From positions 1-13,193 of the forward strand of contig DAOVJK010000056.1 in NCBI GenBank assembly GCA_030673265.1: a stretch of DNA of 13,193 bases, in the 5' to 3' direction. How positions within the stretch are numbered: position 1 is the first letter of the stretch; every line of letters begins with the position of its first letter. The translations under genes and the position numbers were made by a program. This stretch comes from Pseudomonadota bacterium. GTDB lineage: Bacteria > Desulfobacterota > Desulfobulbia > Desulfobulbales > JAGXFP01. This document shows, piece after piece, positions 1-5,497 of the stretch. Under the pieces are notes generated by a model, which saw only the letters and a program-made list of their open reading frames with translations, was not told the DNA's origin and did not search any database.

Positions 1-66
1 GATCCCGGCAAGGTCGCCGGAATCAAGCAGGGTAATGATGTTTTTTTTCAAGGCACGTTGCCGCAT
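1..66 (-). CDS. N-terminus of a gene cut by the window edge (possible DVU0298-family protein)
   Basis: Only the first 22 codons are in the window, starting at the ATG at 66 and reading MRQRALKKNIITLLDSGDLA before leaving at base 1 in frame. It starts 17 bases after the stop of the Fe-S/DUF3786 gene, in the same direction, so it is probably the last visible gene of the same operon. A GGTAAG stretch just upstream may be a weak ribosome-binding site. The pattern of basic residues, then an amphipathic helix, then 'LLDSGDL' reminds me of the N-terminus of the HEAT-like DVU0298 family of sulfate-reducing bacteria. That resemblance is from memory and rests on 22 residues, so the family assignment is tentative. 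The reading frame itself is reasonably secure from its position and spacing. Confidence 0.5.
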   Translation of the reverse strand, partial: MRQRALKKNIITLLDSGDLAGI

Positions 67-83
67 AATCTTACCGGTTATGA

Positions 84-875
84 TCAGGAGAGGAGTGAGG
101 CCAGGCGCTCGGCCAAGCGCTCACTGGAAAAGAGCAGGGACTCTATATCGAGAAAATCAAGGGCATGGTGGTCATACAGAACTTTGACCTTGGCCTCGAA
201 ACCGTCTTCCGGCTCCTCCTCCCAGAACAGAATCTGCTGGGGGATCATCGGCAGCACCTGGAATTGCAGGGCCAATGAGGCCGAACTACCGGCGAAAGCC
301 TGGCCCCCGGCCTGTGCCGCCTTGGCGGCAATCTCGGCAGCCGGGCGGCCCTTGAAAGTGCTGGCAATCGGCTGCTCGCAATAGGTGGCCAGGGTCCTGA
401 CCTTGGCGAGAGAGTTGGGCATACTTTCCATGCCGATCCAGTTGCCAGCGGGGAGTCGGCCGCCGCCGGAATGGGCGTAATTGTAGAGCAGGATCTGGTC
501 CCGGGGATCCTCCGGTTCGATTCCGGCCAGGAGAATACCCTCCCGAGCCAACTCCACGGTCTGGCCCAGATAGGTAAAGACAATGGCCTGATCCTGGAAG
601 TCAGCGCCGATCCTGGCGGCCAGAACTGCGAAATCAAGCGCGGCGATCTTTCCTTTCAGGTGCTCGACCAGGGCCAGATCCCGTTCGCGGGCCGCATCTT
701 CAAGATCAACCCCCCCGGTGCTTTCAACCTCCAGCCCCTCAAGCTTTATATAAGGACATTTCCGGGGGTCAACCCCGGTGGCACAGACCGCTGCGCCAAA
801 GGCCAGGCAGGTCGGGAAGCCGCACTCTCCGCAGTTGTTTTTGGGGGTGCGGCTGACGATTTGCAGAGGATTCAT
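84..875 (-). CDS. Fe-S cluster / DUF3786 domain protein
   Basis: 263 aa, apparently cytoplasmic, with no signal peptide or membrane segment. The N-terminus (residues 10-42) holds a cysteine cluster, NCGECGFPTC then further Cys (C15, C18, C23, C31, C40). This is the pattern of the small 4Fe-4S domain also found in the corrinoid Fe-S protein of the acetyl-CoA pathway and in electron-transfer proteins. The rest (about 60-255) resembles the uncharacterised DUF3786 domain, common in anaerobic deltaproteobacteria and clostridia, whose function is unknown. The ATG at 875 lies 19 bases after the flavodiiron gene stop, with GGTAAG a few bases upstream. Its place at the end of the oxygen-defence operon suggests a redox or Fe-S-related job, but no reaction can be assigned. 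Domain recognition is fairly sure; function is not. Confidence 0.8.
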   Translation of the reverse strand: MNPLQIVSRTPKNNCGECGFPTCLAFGAAVCATGVDPRKCPYIKLEGLEVESTGGVDLEDAARERDLALVEHLKGKIAALDFAVLAARIGADFQDQAIVFTYLGQTVELAREGILLAGIEPEDPRDQILLYNYAHSGGGRLPAGNWIGMESMPNSLAKVRTLATYCEQPIASTFKGRPAAEIAAKAAQAGGQAFAGSSASLALQFQVLPMIPQQILFWEEEPEDGFEAKVKVLYDHHALDFLDIESLLFSSERLAERLASLLS

Positions 876-894
876 GGCTTACCAGACAACCGGG

Positions 895-2091
895 TTATGC
901 CATTTCTTTAACAGCAGCTACCACCGCCCGGGCCAGTTCCTGGCATTCTTCGAAATGCTCGGGGCGTGGAACGTTTCTGACCCGGACTCCGGGGTGGGCC
1001 AGCGGCAGGTTGATCGCTTCCATGACCTGGTTGATATGCTTGACCGCTTCACCGCTCCAGCCATAGGAACCGAAGGCGGCAACAACCTTGTTCTTTGGCC
1101 GCAACCCCTTGAAGTAGGTGATGAAATCAGCCATCACCGGCAGCATATTGTTGTTCAGGGTGGATGAGCCGAGGATCAAGGCCTTGGCATCAAGCACGTC
1201 GGTCATGATATCACTGCGGTGATTGACCTTGAGATTCAGCATTTTCACCTCCAGGCCGCCGCGGGCAAGTTCACTGCCGATAACCTTGGCCATTTTCTCG
1301 GTGGAATGCCACATGGAGTCATAGATAACCAGGACCTTATCGGCGGAAATATAGTTACACCAGCGTTCATAGGCACTGATGATTTCACCGCAGCTCTCCC
1401 CCCGCCAGATGACCCCGTGATCCGGGGCAATCATGTCGATTTCAATACCCATCTCCGCAACCTTTGCCAGCAGTCGCTTTACATTGGGAGAAAAGACGGT
1501 GAGAATATTCGAGTAATACTTGGCGGCCTGATGCATCAGGTCGCAATCATTCAGTTCATCGGCGTATCTCTCCGTGGAAGCGATATGCTGGCCGAAGCCA
1601 TCGGAAGAGAACAGCAGCTTGTCCTCGGGGATATAGGTGAACATGGAATCAGGCCAGTGCAGCATCGGGGTTTCGAGAAAGGTGACGGTTTTCTTGCCCA
1701 GCTTGATGGTGTCGCCGGTTTTGACGATTTCATAGGGCCAGTCTTCCCGGTGGAAATGCTCAAGCAACGCCTTATGCCCGTTCTTGGAGCAGAAAAGTTT
1801 TTCGGGCTTGATGATGTCCATAATCTCTGGCAGAGAGCCGGAGTGGTCCATTTCGACATGGTTGACGATCAGGTAATCGATCTTTTCGGGATCAACCAGC
1901 TCGCTGAGGTGAAAGAGCAGGTCATCCTTGAACTCTTTTTTAACCGTATCTACCAGCGCGATCTTCTCGTCTTTAATCAGGTAGGAATTGTAGGTGGTTC
2001 CTTTTTCCGTCGAATAGCCGTGAAAATCGCGGATATTCCAGTCAACTGCGCCGACCGAGAAGACATTCTCCTTAATTTCAGTTACGCTCAT
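895..2091 (-). CDS. fprA: Flavodiiron protein (A-type flavoprotein; O2 or NO reductase)
   Basis: 398 aa, the usual length of a class A flavodiiron protein (rubredoxin:oxygen oxidoreductase). Residues 1-250 form a metallo-beta-lactamase-like domain with the di-iron ligands visible as H78-x-E80-x-D82-H83, H145, D164 and H225. Residues 252-395 form a flavodoxin domain, with an FMN phosphate loop around YDSMWHSTEKM and later loops GSSTLNNN and GSYGWSGEA. There is no extra C-terminal rubredoxin or flavin reductase domain, so electrons should come from a separate rubredoxin; one is encoded upstream in the operon. The family reduces O2 to water or NO to N2O in the cytoplasm without releasing reactive species. 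The start is set by a strong TCCTCC (minus-strand GGAGGA) at 2097-2102. The 132-bp gap to ferritin is the largest in the run and contains an 11-bp inverted repeat, so fprA may also be separately controlled. Confidence 0.96.
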   Translation of the reverse strand: MSVTEIKENVFSVGAVDWNIRDFHGYSTEKGTTYNSYLIKDEKIALVDTVKKEFKDDLLFHLSELVDPEKIDYLIVNHVEMDHSGSLPEIMDIIKPEKLFCSKNGHKALLEHFHREDWPYEIVKTGDTIKLGKKTVTFLETPMLHWPDSMFTYIPEDKLLFSSDGFGQHIASTERYADELNDCDLMHQAAKYYSNILTVFSPNVKRLLAKVAEMGIEIDMIAPDHGVIWRGESCGEIISAYERWCNYISADKVLVIYDSMWHSTEKMAKVIGSELARGGLEVKMLNLKVNHRSDIMTDVLDAKALILGSSTLNNNMLPVMADFITYFKGLRPKNKVVAAFGSYGWSGEAVKHINQVMEAINLPLAHPGVRVRNVPRPEHFEECQELARAVVAAVKEMA

Positions 2092-2096
2092 TTCTA

Positions 2097-2102
2097 TCCT
2101 CC
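2097..2102 (-). promoter_or_regulatory. Strong ribosome-binding site of fprA
   Basis: The minus strand reads GGAGGA, separated from the ATG at 2091 by five bases. It fixes the start of the flavodiiron gene. Confidence 0.8.
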
Positions 2103-2167
2103 AAGATTAATATCTCAAAAAAGCCCTAAACTTTAACAGTTTCAACAGAACCAGAAACCCGCATTGC

Positions 2168-2212
2168 TGAAACGAGACAAACATGATGTACGAGCCATGG
2201 GGTCTCGTTTCA
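2168..2212. repeat. 11-bp perfect inverted repeat between ferritin and fprA
   Basis: TGAAACGAGAC at 2168-2178 is the exact reverse complement of GTCTCGTTTCA at 2202-2212, with a 23-base spacer that itself holds two CATG words able to pair. In the minus-strand transcript this hairpin lies 11 bases after the ferritin stop and about 76 bases before the fprA ATG. No U-run follows, so it is not a standard intrinsic terminator. It could stabilise the upstream mRNA 3' end, mark a processing site, or be a DNA operator. Each arm contains GAGAC, also the core of the half-sites in the 4936-5092 array, but here the arms are oriented outward rather than inward. Confidence 0.7.
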
Positions 2213-2223
2213 AGAATGGAGGT

Positions 2224-2730
2224 TTATTTGGCGGGCGGCGTAAAAACTCTCTGGCCCAACTCCTGGTCGAGAGCAAACAAGCCGCTCGAATCCTTGCCGA
2301 TCAACTTGAGCTTATCGACGATGGCCCCGACCCCGGCCTCCTCTTCGACTTGCTCCGAGATGAACCACTGCAGGAAGATATTGGTGGCATGGTCCCGTTC
2401 ATCCAAGGCGAGGTTGGTCAAATCGTTAATTAAACTGGTTACCTTCTGTTCATGGGCCAGGGTGTCCTTAAACACATCAAGTGCTGATTGCCAGTCGGTG
2501 GGCGGCTTATCAATCGCCCCCAAAATAACCCGGGAACCCCTTTCGTTGACGAAATTGAACATTTTCATGGCATGAAACATCTCTTCCTGGGTCTGTTGCT
2601 GCATCCAGGTAGCCAGTCCGGCCAGACCGGCCTGCTCGAACCAGGCGGACATCGACAGGTACATATAAGAAGAGTATATCTCAGCATTAATCTGGCCATT
2701 CAAGGCCTTTTCTATCTTTTTACTTAACAT
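2224..2730 (-). CDS. ftnA: Bacterial non-haem ferritin
   Basis: 168 aa, normal length for FtnA-type ferritin, a single four-helix bundle plus short fifth helix. The ferroxidase ligands fall at the E. coli FtnA positions: E17, E50, H53, E94 and Q127. The family forms a 24-mer shell in the cytoplasm, oxidises Fe(II) with O2 or peroxide and stores it as mineral, limiting Fenton chemistry. There is no haem-ligand evidence for a bacterioferritin. The ATG at 2730 is only one base after the TGA of desulfoferrodoxin, and its ribosome-binding site (minus-strand TGGAG) lies inside the end of that gene, so the two are almost certainly translationally coupled. An inverted repeat follows the stop codon. 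Confidence 0.96.
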   Translation of the reverse strand: MLSKKIEKALNGQINAEIYSSYMYLSMSAWFEQAGLAGLATWMQQQTQEEMFHAMKMFNFVNERGSRVILGAIDKPPTDWQSALDVFKDTLAHEQKVTSLINDLTNLALDERDHATNIFLQWFISEQVEEEAGVGAIVDKLKLIGKDSSGLFALDQELGQRVFTPPAK

Positions 2731-2731
2731 G

Positions 2732-3106
2732 TCAACTACTCCACAGGCCGTGCAGGTTACAATAGGCTCGGGCGGTAACCGCGGCCGCGTCTATTGAAAA
2801 AGTCGCCTCAGGTGCGTCGCCAGGACTCAAGAATTGCCGATAGACCTTGGCACCGGCAACCAGTTCGATCCACTCGATATAATGGCTATCCTCCATGGGG
2901 TGGGGCACCGAGCCGAGCATGACCTTGTAGCCACCATCGATCTTCTCAATGACCGGCACATGTTTTTCCTTGGCGGCATCAACCGTATTGGCTGCAAAAA
3001 TGGTCATATTTTGCCCGCAACAGACCAGACCGCCGGCACCGTCATGCAGGCCCTCGACAATATTGCCACATAGTTCACACTTGTATACTTCCATTCTTTT
3101 TGCCAT
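2732..3106 (-). CDS. dfx: Desulfoferrodoxin (two-iron superoxide reductase)
   Basis: 124 aa, typical of a 2Fe desulfoferrodoxin. The N-terminal desulforedoxin-like domain carries the rubredoxin-type iron site C10-x2-C13 ... C29-C30. The C-terminal neelaredoxin domain carries the catalytic Fe(His)4Cys site, visible as H49, H69, H75, C116 and H119, with the catalytic E47-K48 pair just before H49. The family reduces superoxide to hydrogen peroxide without making O2, taking electrons from rubredoxin; both rubredoxin and a peroxide-removing rubrerythrin are encoded just upstream. The start at 3106 is supported by a GAGG about eight bases upstream; an internal Met at residue 5 is a weaker alternative. 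The gap to rubrerythrin is 30 bases and the stop abuts the ferritin start. Confidence 0.97.
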   Translation of the reverse strand: MAKRMEVYKCELCGNIVEGLHDGAGGLVCCGQNMTIFAANTVDAAKEKHVPVIEKIDGGYKVMLGSVPHPMEDSHYIEWIELVAGAKVYRQFLSPGDAPEATFSIDAAAVTARAYCNLHGLWSS

Positions 3107-3136
3107 TTTAGTCGCCTCTATATAATTGAAAATTAC

Positions 3137-3712
3137 TTACCAGTTTTCCGCCTTAACTTCATAGTAGGACTGGGGGTGGGCGCAGGCCGGGCACTTCTCC
3201 GGCGCTTTATTCCCCTGATGGACATAACCGCATTTCCGGCACTTCCAAGTGGTTTCGGCATCTTTTTTGAAAACAGTGCCATTCTCAATATTTGCCACCA
3301 AGGCTAAATATCGTTTCTCATGCATCTGCTCGGCTACGGCGATTGCTTTCATAACCGCAGCGATTTCTTCGAAACCCTCCTGTCGGGCGATTTCGGCAAA
3401 CTCCGGGTACATGGTAGTGTGTTCATGGTTCTCACCCGCGGCCGATTCCTTCAGGTTTTCAACGGTACTGCCGATTTTGCCGGCCGGAAAGGAGGCGGTT
3501 ATTTCGGCCTCGCCACCTTCCAGAAAGCTGAAGAGCCTTTTGGCGTGGGCCCGCTCCTGCTCGGCGGTTTCCTCGAAGATGGCTGAAACCTGCTCATAGC
3601 CTTCTTTTTTGGCCTGTTTGGCAAAAAAAGAGTAGCGGTTGCGGGCCTGGGATTCGCCGGCAAAGGCGGTCAGGATGTTTTTTTCGGTTTTAGTCCCTTT
3701 TAATGAACCCAT
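3137..3712 (-). CDS. rbr: Rubrerythrin (NAD(P)H-linked peroxidase via rubredoxin)
   Basis: 191 aa, the same size and numbering as the Desulfovibrio vulgaris protein. Residues 1-150 form the four-helix di-iron domain with ligands E20, E53, H56, E94, E97, E128 and H131. Residues 153-191 form a C-terminal rubredoxin domain with C158-x2-C161 and C174-x2-C177. The family reduces hydrogen peroxide to water in the cytoplasm of anaerobes, with electrons delivered through rubredoxin. The ATG at 3712 has a GAGGAC ribosome-binding site a few bases upstream. An 81-base gap separates it from the rubredoxin gene, room for a secondary promoter, although I find no convincing one and no clear PerR box. In this operon it would remove the peroxide made by the superoxide reductase. 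Confidence 0.97.
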   Translation of the reverse strand: MGSLKGTKTEKNILTAFAGESQARNRYSFFAKQAKKEGYEQVSAIFEETAEQERAHAKRLFSFLEGGEAEITASFPAGKIGSTVENLKESAAGENHEHTTMYPEFAEIARQEGFEEIAAVMKAIAVAEQMHEKRYLALVANIENGTVFKKDAETTWKCRKCGYVHQGNKAPEKCPACAHPQSYYEVKAENW

Positions 3713-3793
3713 TGGTATGTCCTCGAGTAATATTCATTCACGATAATTGGTTTAATCATCTGTCGATCTATAAAGAGCTATGAATTGCCTTGT

Positions 3794-3949
3794 TCAGGCT
3801 TTCCAGAAATCTTCCTTCGCAGCACCGCATTGCGGACAGACCCAACCGTCCGGCAGATCTTCAAAAGCGGTTCCTGCCTCGATGCCGCTCTCGGCATCAC
3901 CTTCTTCCGGGTCGTAGATGTAACCACAGGGGCATTCGTATTTAGCCAT
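3794..3949 (-). CDS. Rubredoxin, with a shortened first cysteine motif
   Basis: 51 aa, read directly from the minus strand: ATG at 3949, TGA at 3794-3796. The protein begins MAKYECPCGYIYDP and ends around DGWVCPQCGAAKEDFWKA. It is a standard single-iron rubredoxin in length and in the aromatic and YDPEEGD segments. The second iron knuckle is normal (C38-x2-C41-G), but the first is C6-P-C8-G, one residue shorter than the usual C-x2-C-G. The codons tgc-ccc-tgt-ggt are unambiguous, and a one-codon deletion is not a frameshift. A GGAG ribosome-binding site lies eight bases before the ATG, within 16 bases of the peroxiredoxin stop. The likely role is electron carrier for the rubrerythrin, superoxide reductase and flavodiiron protein downstream. 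The altered iron site could shift its redox potential. Confidence 0.93.
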   Translation of the reverse strand: MAKYECPCGYIYDPEEGDAESGIEAGTAFEDLPDGWVCPQCGAAKEDFWKA

Positions 3950-3965
3950 TTGTCGTCTCCTTTTC

Positions 3966-4553
3966 TTAGCTGTTTTTTGAAAGGTATTCGGCCACGCCTG
4001 CAGCGGTCGGCTTCATTGCTTCTTCGCCAGGCTTCCAGTTGGCCGGACAAACTTCACCATACTTCTCAGTAAACTGCAGCGCATCCAAAATCCGGATGGC
4101 TTCGTCAACATTGCGTCCCAGGGGCAGGTCATTGACCAACTGATGGCGCACAACACCTTCCTTGTCGATCAAAAAAAGCCCCCTCAGCGAGATGCCGTCC
4201 GGTAATAATACATCGTAGGCTTCTGAAATGGATTTATCAAGGTCGGCAATTAGCGGAAATTGAATATTGCCGATTCCGCCTTTTTGAACAGGGGTCTCTT
4301 TCCAGGCATAATGTGAGAACTGGGAGTCGACCGAAACGCCGAGGATTTCACAGTCCCTTTTTTTAAACTCACCCAGGGCCCGATTAAACGCCAGGATTTC
4401 AGAGGGACAGACAAAGGTGAAATCAAGGGGGTAGAAAAACATCAGTACATATTTACCCTTATATGATGCGAGACTGAGCTCTTCGATGGCGTTATTGGGC
4501 ATAACGGCCTGGGCCGTAAATTCAGGGGCTTTTTTTGTTACCAGAACACTCAT
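3966..4553 (-). CDS. Typical 2-Cys peroxiredoxin (AhpC/Prx1 type)
   Basis: 195 aa when started at the ATG at 4553, which is preceded by a minus-strand GGAGGA at 4561-4566. The open frame runs further upstream, but an earlier Met (MEDFKM) overlaps that ribosome-binding site. The thioredoxin fold shows the peroxidatic motif T46-F-V-C49-P-S, R124, and the resolving cysteine C169 in GEVCPANW. A GGIG segment (92-95) matches the sensitivity-type GGLG loop, while the C-terminus ends EYLSKNS, with Leu where the YF motif would have Phe. The enzyme reduces hydrogen and alkyl peroxides, recycled by a thioredoxin-like or AhpF-like partner not seen in this window. It lies 35 bases after the 71-aa gene and 16 bases before rubredoxin. 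Confidence 0.95.
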   Translation of the reverse strand: MSVLVTKKAPEFTAQAVMPNNAIEELSLASYKGKYVLMFFYPLDFTFVCPSEILAFNRALGEFKKRDCEILGVSVDSQFSHYAWKETPVQKGGIGNIQFPLIADLDKSISEAYDVLLPDGISLRGLFLIDKEGVVRHQLVNDLPLGRNVDEAIRILDALQFTEKYGEVCPANWKPGEEAMKPTAAGVAEYLSKNS

Positions 4554-4588
4554 TTTAAAATCCTCCATTAAACAACTTGTTTTTAGTT

Positions 4589-4804
4589 TTATTCCTGTTT
4601 GGGGGTATCCCATCTGTCGGCCCGGATATGCGCCGCCTTTTCTTCTTCCGCGCTCTTGCGGAGTTTATAGGCGCAATCCTGTAAGATCCCGAAGAGGAGG
4701 CGACAACCATCATCTTTGGCGGCCAACTGACCGTCATCGGCCAAGATGATCATCTCCCGGGACAGCTCCAATACTCTCTTGATACATTCGTTGTAACGCT
4801 TCAT
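4589..4804 (-). CDS. Small conserved-looking protein of unknown function, first gene of the operon
   Basis: 71 aa, charged and predicted largely helical, beginning MKRYNECIKRVLELSREMI. It has three cysteines (about residues 7, 34 and 44) and a Lys/Glu-rich tail. No membrane segment, signal peptide or known domain is recognisable. I have an uncertain memory of similar short proteins in Geobacter-type bacteria, so it is probably real rather than a chance frame. It stands 35 bases before the peroxiredoxin ribosome-binding region in the same direction. The start is debatable: the bases before the ATG at 4804 contain no good ribosome-binding site, and the predicted sigma-54 start point is only about 3-7 bases upstream. 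Translation may therefore be leaderless, or begin at Met18 (4753), or the promoter call may be wrong. Confidence 0.6.
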   Translation of the reverse strand: MKRYNECIKRVLELSREMIILADDGQLAAKDDGCRLLFGILQDCAYKLRKSAEEEKAAHIRADRWDTPKQE

Positions 4805-4818
4805 GGATACTATCTTAA

Positions 4819-4834
4819 GGCAATAGCCATGCCA
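4819..4834 (-). promoter_or_regulatory. Sigma-54 (-24/-12) promoter of the oxygen-defence operon
   Basis: The minus strand reads TGGCATGGCTATTGCC, against the sigma-54 consensus TGGCACG-N4-TTGCW. It matches TGGCA and G of the -24 box and TTGC of the -12 box, with the invariant GG and GC exactly ten bases apart. The GG is at 4832-4833 and the GC at 4820-4821, predicting a start near 4808-4809. The array of inverted half-sites lies 100-260 bp upstream, where sigma-54 activators bind. A TATCAA word at 4851-4856 in AT-rich DNA partly matches an IHF site but lacks most of the second half. The main doubt is how close the start point is to the ATG at 4804. A weak sigma-70-like TTGTAA/TTATCA pair just upstream is an alternative promoter. 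Confidence 0.6.
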
Positions 4835-4935
4835 TTGTGAAACATCTTTTTTGATAATTAAATAAAGCCAATAATTACAAGAAGTTAAGTGCTCGGTCTT
4901 CGAAAATGGATCTGATTAATTATAACCTTCCCCGG

Positions 4936-5092
4936 TGTCTCATTTTGCATTAAAGGGACACTATGCCTCAAGCAAAAAGGCCACCGGCCCACGTCAACCT
5001 CCTGGTATAAAGGGGATAAACAAGATGAATAGTCAGGTGTCTCAATGGGGCGCCAACGAGACATCAAGGGACTTTTGAGACATTGTGAGACA
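4936..5092. repeat. Array of TGTCTC/GAGACA half-sites (candidate enhancer, UAS)
   Basis: Four exact copies of the heptamer TGTCTCA (or its complement TGAGACA) occur in 157 bp: 4936-4942, 5038-5044, 5076-5082 and 5086-5092. A further GAGACA lies at 5058-5063 and a one-mismatch GGGACA at 4955-4960. They form two inward-facing pairs: TGTCTC(4936)-N13-GGGACA(4955) and TGTCTC(5038)-N14-GAGACA(5058). Two direct copies then follow at 19 and 10 bases further spacing. Start-to-start distances of 19, 20, 19 and 10 bases are close to whole helical turns, as expected of sites on one DNA face. Elsewhere in the window I found the heptamer only at 9267 (inside a gene) and 12961 (before the regulator). The array is most simply a set of binding sites for a dimeric regulator. 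Confidence 0.65.
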
Positions 5093-5424
5093 GGTGGCGG
5101 GGCCATCGAGTCACAACTGATATTGCAAGGTAGGGAGTTTGTTTTCAGGAACAAAAAGAAATGAATTATTGTGCAAGGAAATATTTATTCTCGAATCTTC
5201 CGGGCCAGTTTTGGAAGGTCTTTATCGATATTTCCCCCTGCCTTTGCCAGCGTACCCGAAATTTTCCCGCCAACATTTTTTCCGCTCTGTTAAAGTGATC
5301 GGGGCAAGTACTTACCCTTCTTAAAAGCGCTCGCGACATCAGCGGCATCGAAGTTTTCATTCTGTGGCCATTTCACCATGCCAAGTCATTTTCATTTGGA
5401 CAAGCTCCTTCCGCCTCCTGTAAC

Positions 5425-5448
5425 CTACATAATTGTAGTTTAAAAACT
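5425..5448. repeat. Two overlapping short palindromes before the deacetylase gene
   Basis: CTACA-TAAT-TGTAG (5425-5438) overlaps AGTTT-AA-AAACT (5437-5448). Each is a perfect inverted repeat of 5-bp arms, 50-75 bases before the ATG at 5498. They could be an operator near the promoter of the acetyl-CoA operon, but AT-rich palindromes this short arise by chance and I recognise no known regulator site. Confidence 0.3.
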
Positions 5449-5468
5449 CTTATTTTGGTCAAACCCGC

Positions 5469-5492
5469 TGGTTTTAAAGAGGTTGAAAACCA
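5469..5492 (+). promoter_or_regulatory. Hairpin with the ribosome-binding site in its loop
   Basis: TGGTTTT (5469-5475) pairs perfectly with AAAACCA (5486-5492). The ten-base loop contains AGAGG (5478-5482), the only plausible ribosome-binding site for the deacetylase ATG at 5498. The linear distance from AGAGG to the ATG is 15 bases, longer than usual, and folding of the right arm could alter it. It may be a translational control element or a chance 7-bp stem. Confidence 0.4.
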
Positions 5493-5497
5493 CTTAA

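Larger units (their letters stand above)
4805..5497. other. 693-bp divergent intergenic regulatory region
   Basis: This stretch separates the leftward oxygen-defence operon from the rightward acetyl-CoA operon. Short open frames in it (for example 4885-5154 minus and 5139-5324 plus) have no ribosome-binding sites and composition unlike the neighbouring proteins, so I read it as non-coding. From left to right it contains a sigma-54-like promoter pointing left, an AT-rich stretch (about 4841-4925), the TGTCTC/GAGACA array (4936-5092), about 330 bases in which I see nothing clear, two adjacent palindromes (5425-5448) and a hairpin enclosing the ribosome-binding site of the next gene (5469-5492). 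The plus strand between 4805 and 5497 shows no GG-N10-GC sigma-54 signature by eye. Confidence 0.75.

Noticed and set aside
1219..2136. 305-aa plus-strand open frame opposite the flavodiiron gene
   Set aside because: It is antisense to a gene with all di-iron and flavodoxin motifs and itself shows no family features; a coding shadow.
3713..3793. PerR-like box before rubrerythrin (TTATCGTGAATGAATATTA)
   Set aside because: It is AT-rich but matches the 7-1-7 PerR palindrome poorly; no confident call.
3778..4050. 90-aa minus-strand open frame over the rubredoxin and peroxiredoxin end
   Set aside because: It is an out-of-frame shadow; the rubredoxin in another frame has all family landmarks and a ribosome-binding site.
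4554..4613. Longer peroxiredoxin start at 4613
   Set aside because: The extension overlaps the end of the 71-aa gene, and the good GGAGGA at 4561-4566 points to the ATG at 4553, where family similarity begins.
4885..5360. Short open frames in the intergenic region (4885-5154 minus, 5139-5324 plus, 5166-5360 minus)
   Set aside because: No ribosome-binding sites, no recognisable motifs, and they overlap the repeat array or each other; probably random.
5093..5497. Sigma-54 promoter on the plus strand for the acetyl-CoA operon
   Set aside because: No GG-N10-GC pair was found by eye; TGGCCATTTCACCATGCC near 5366-5383 has the two elements two bases too far apart.
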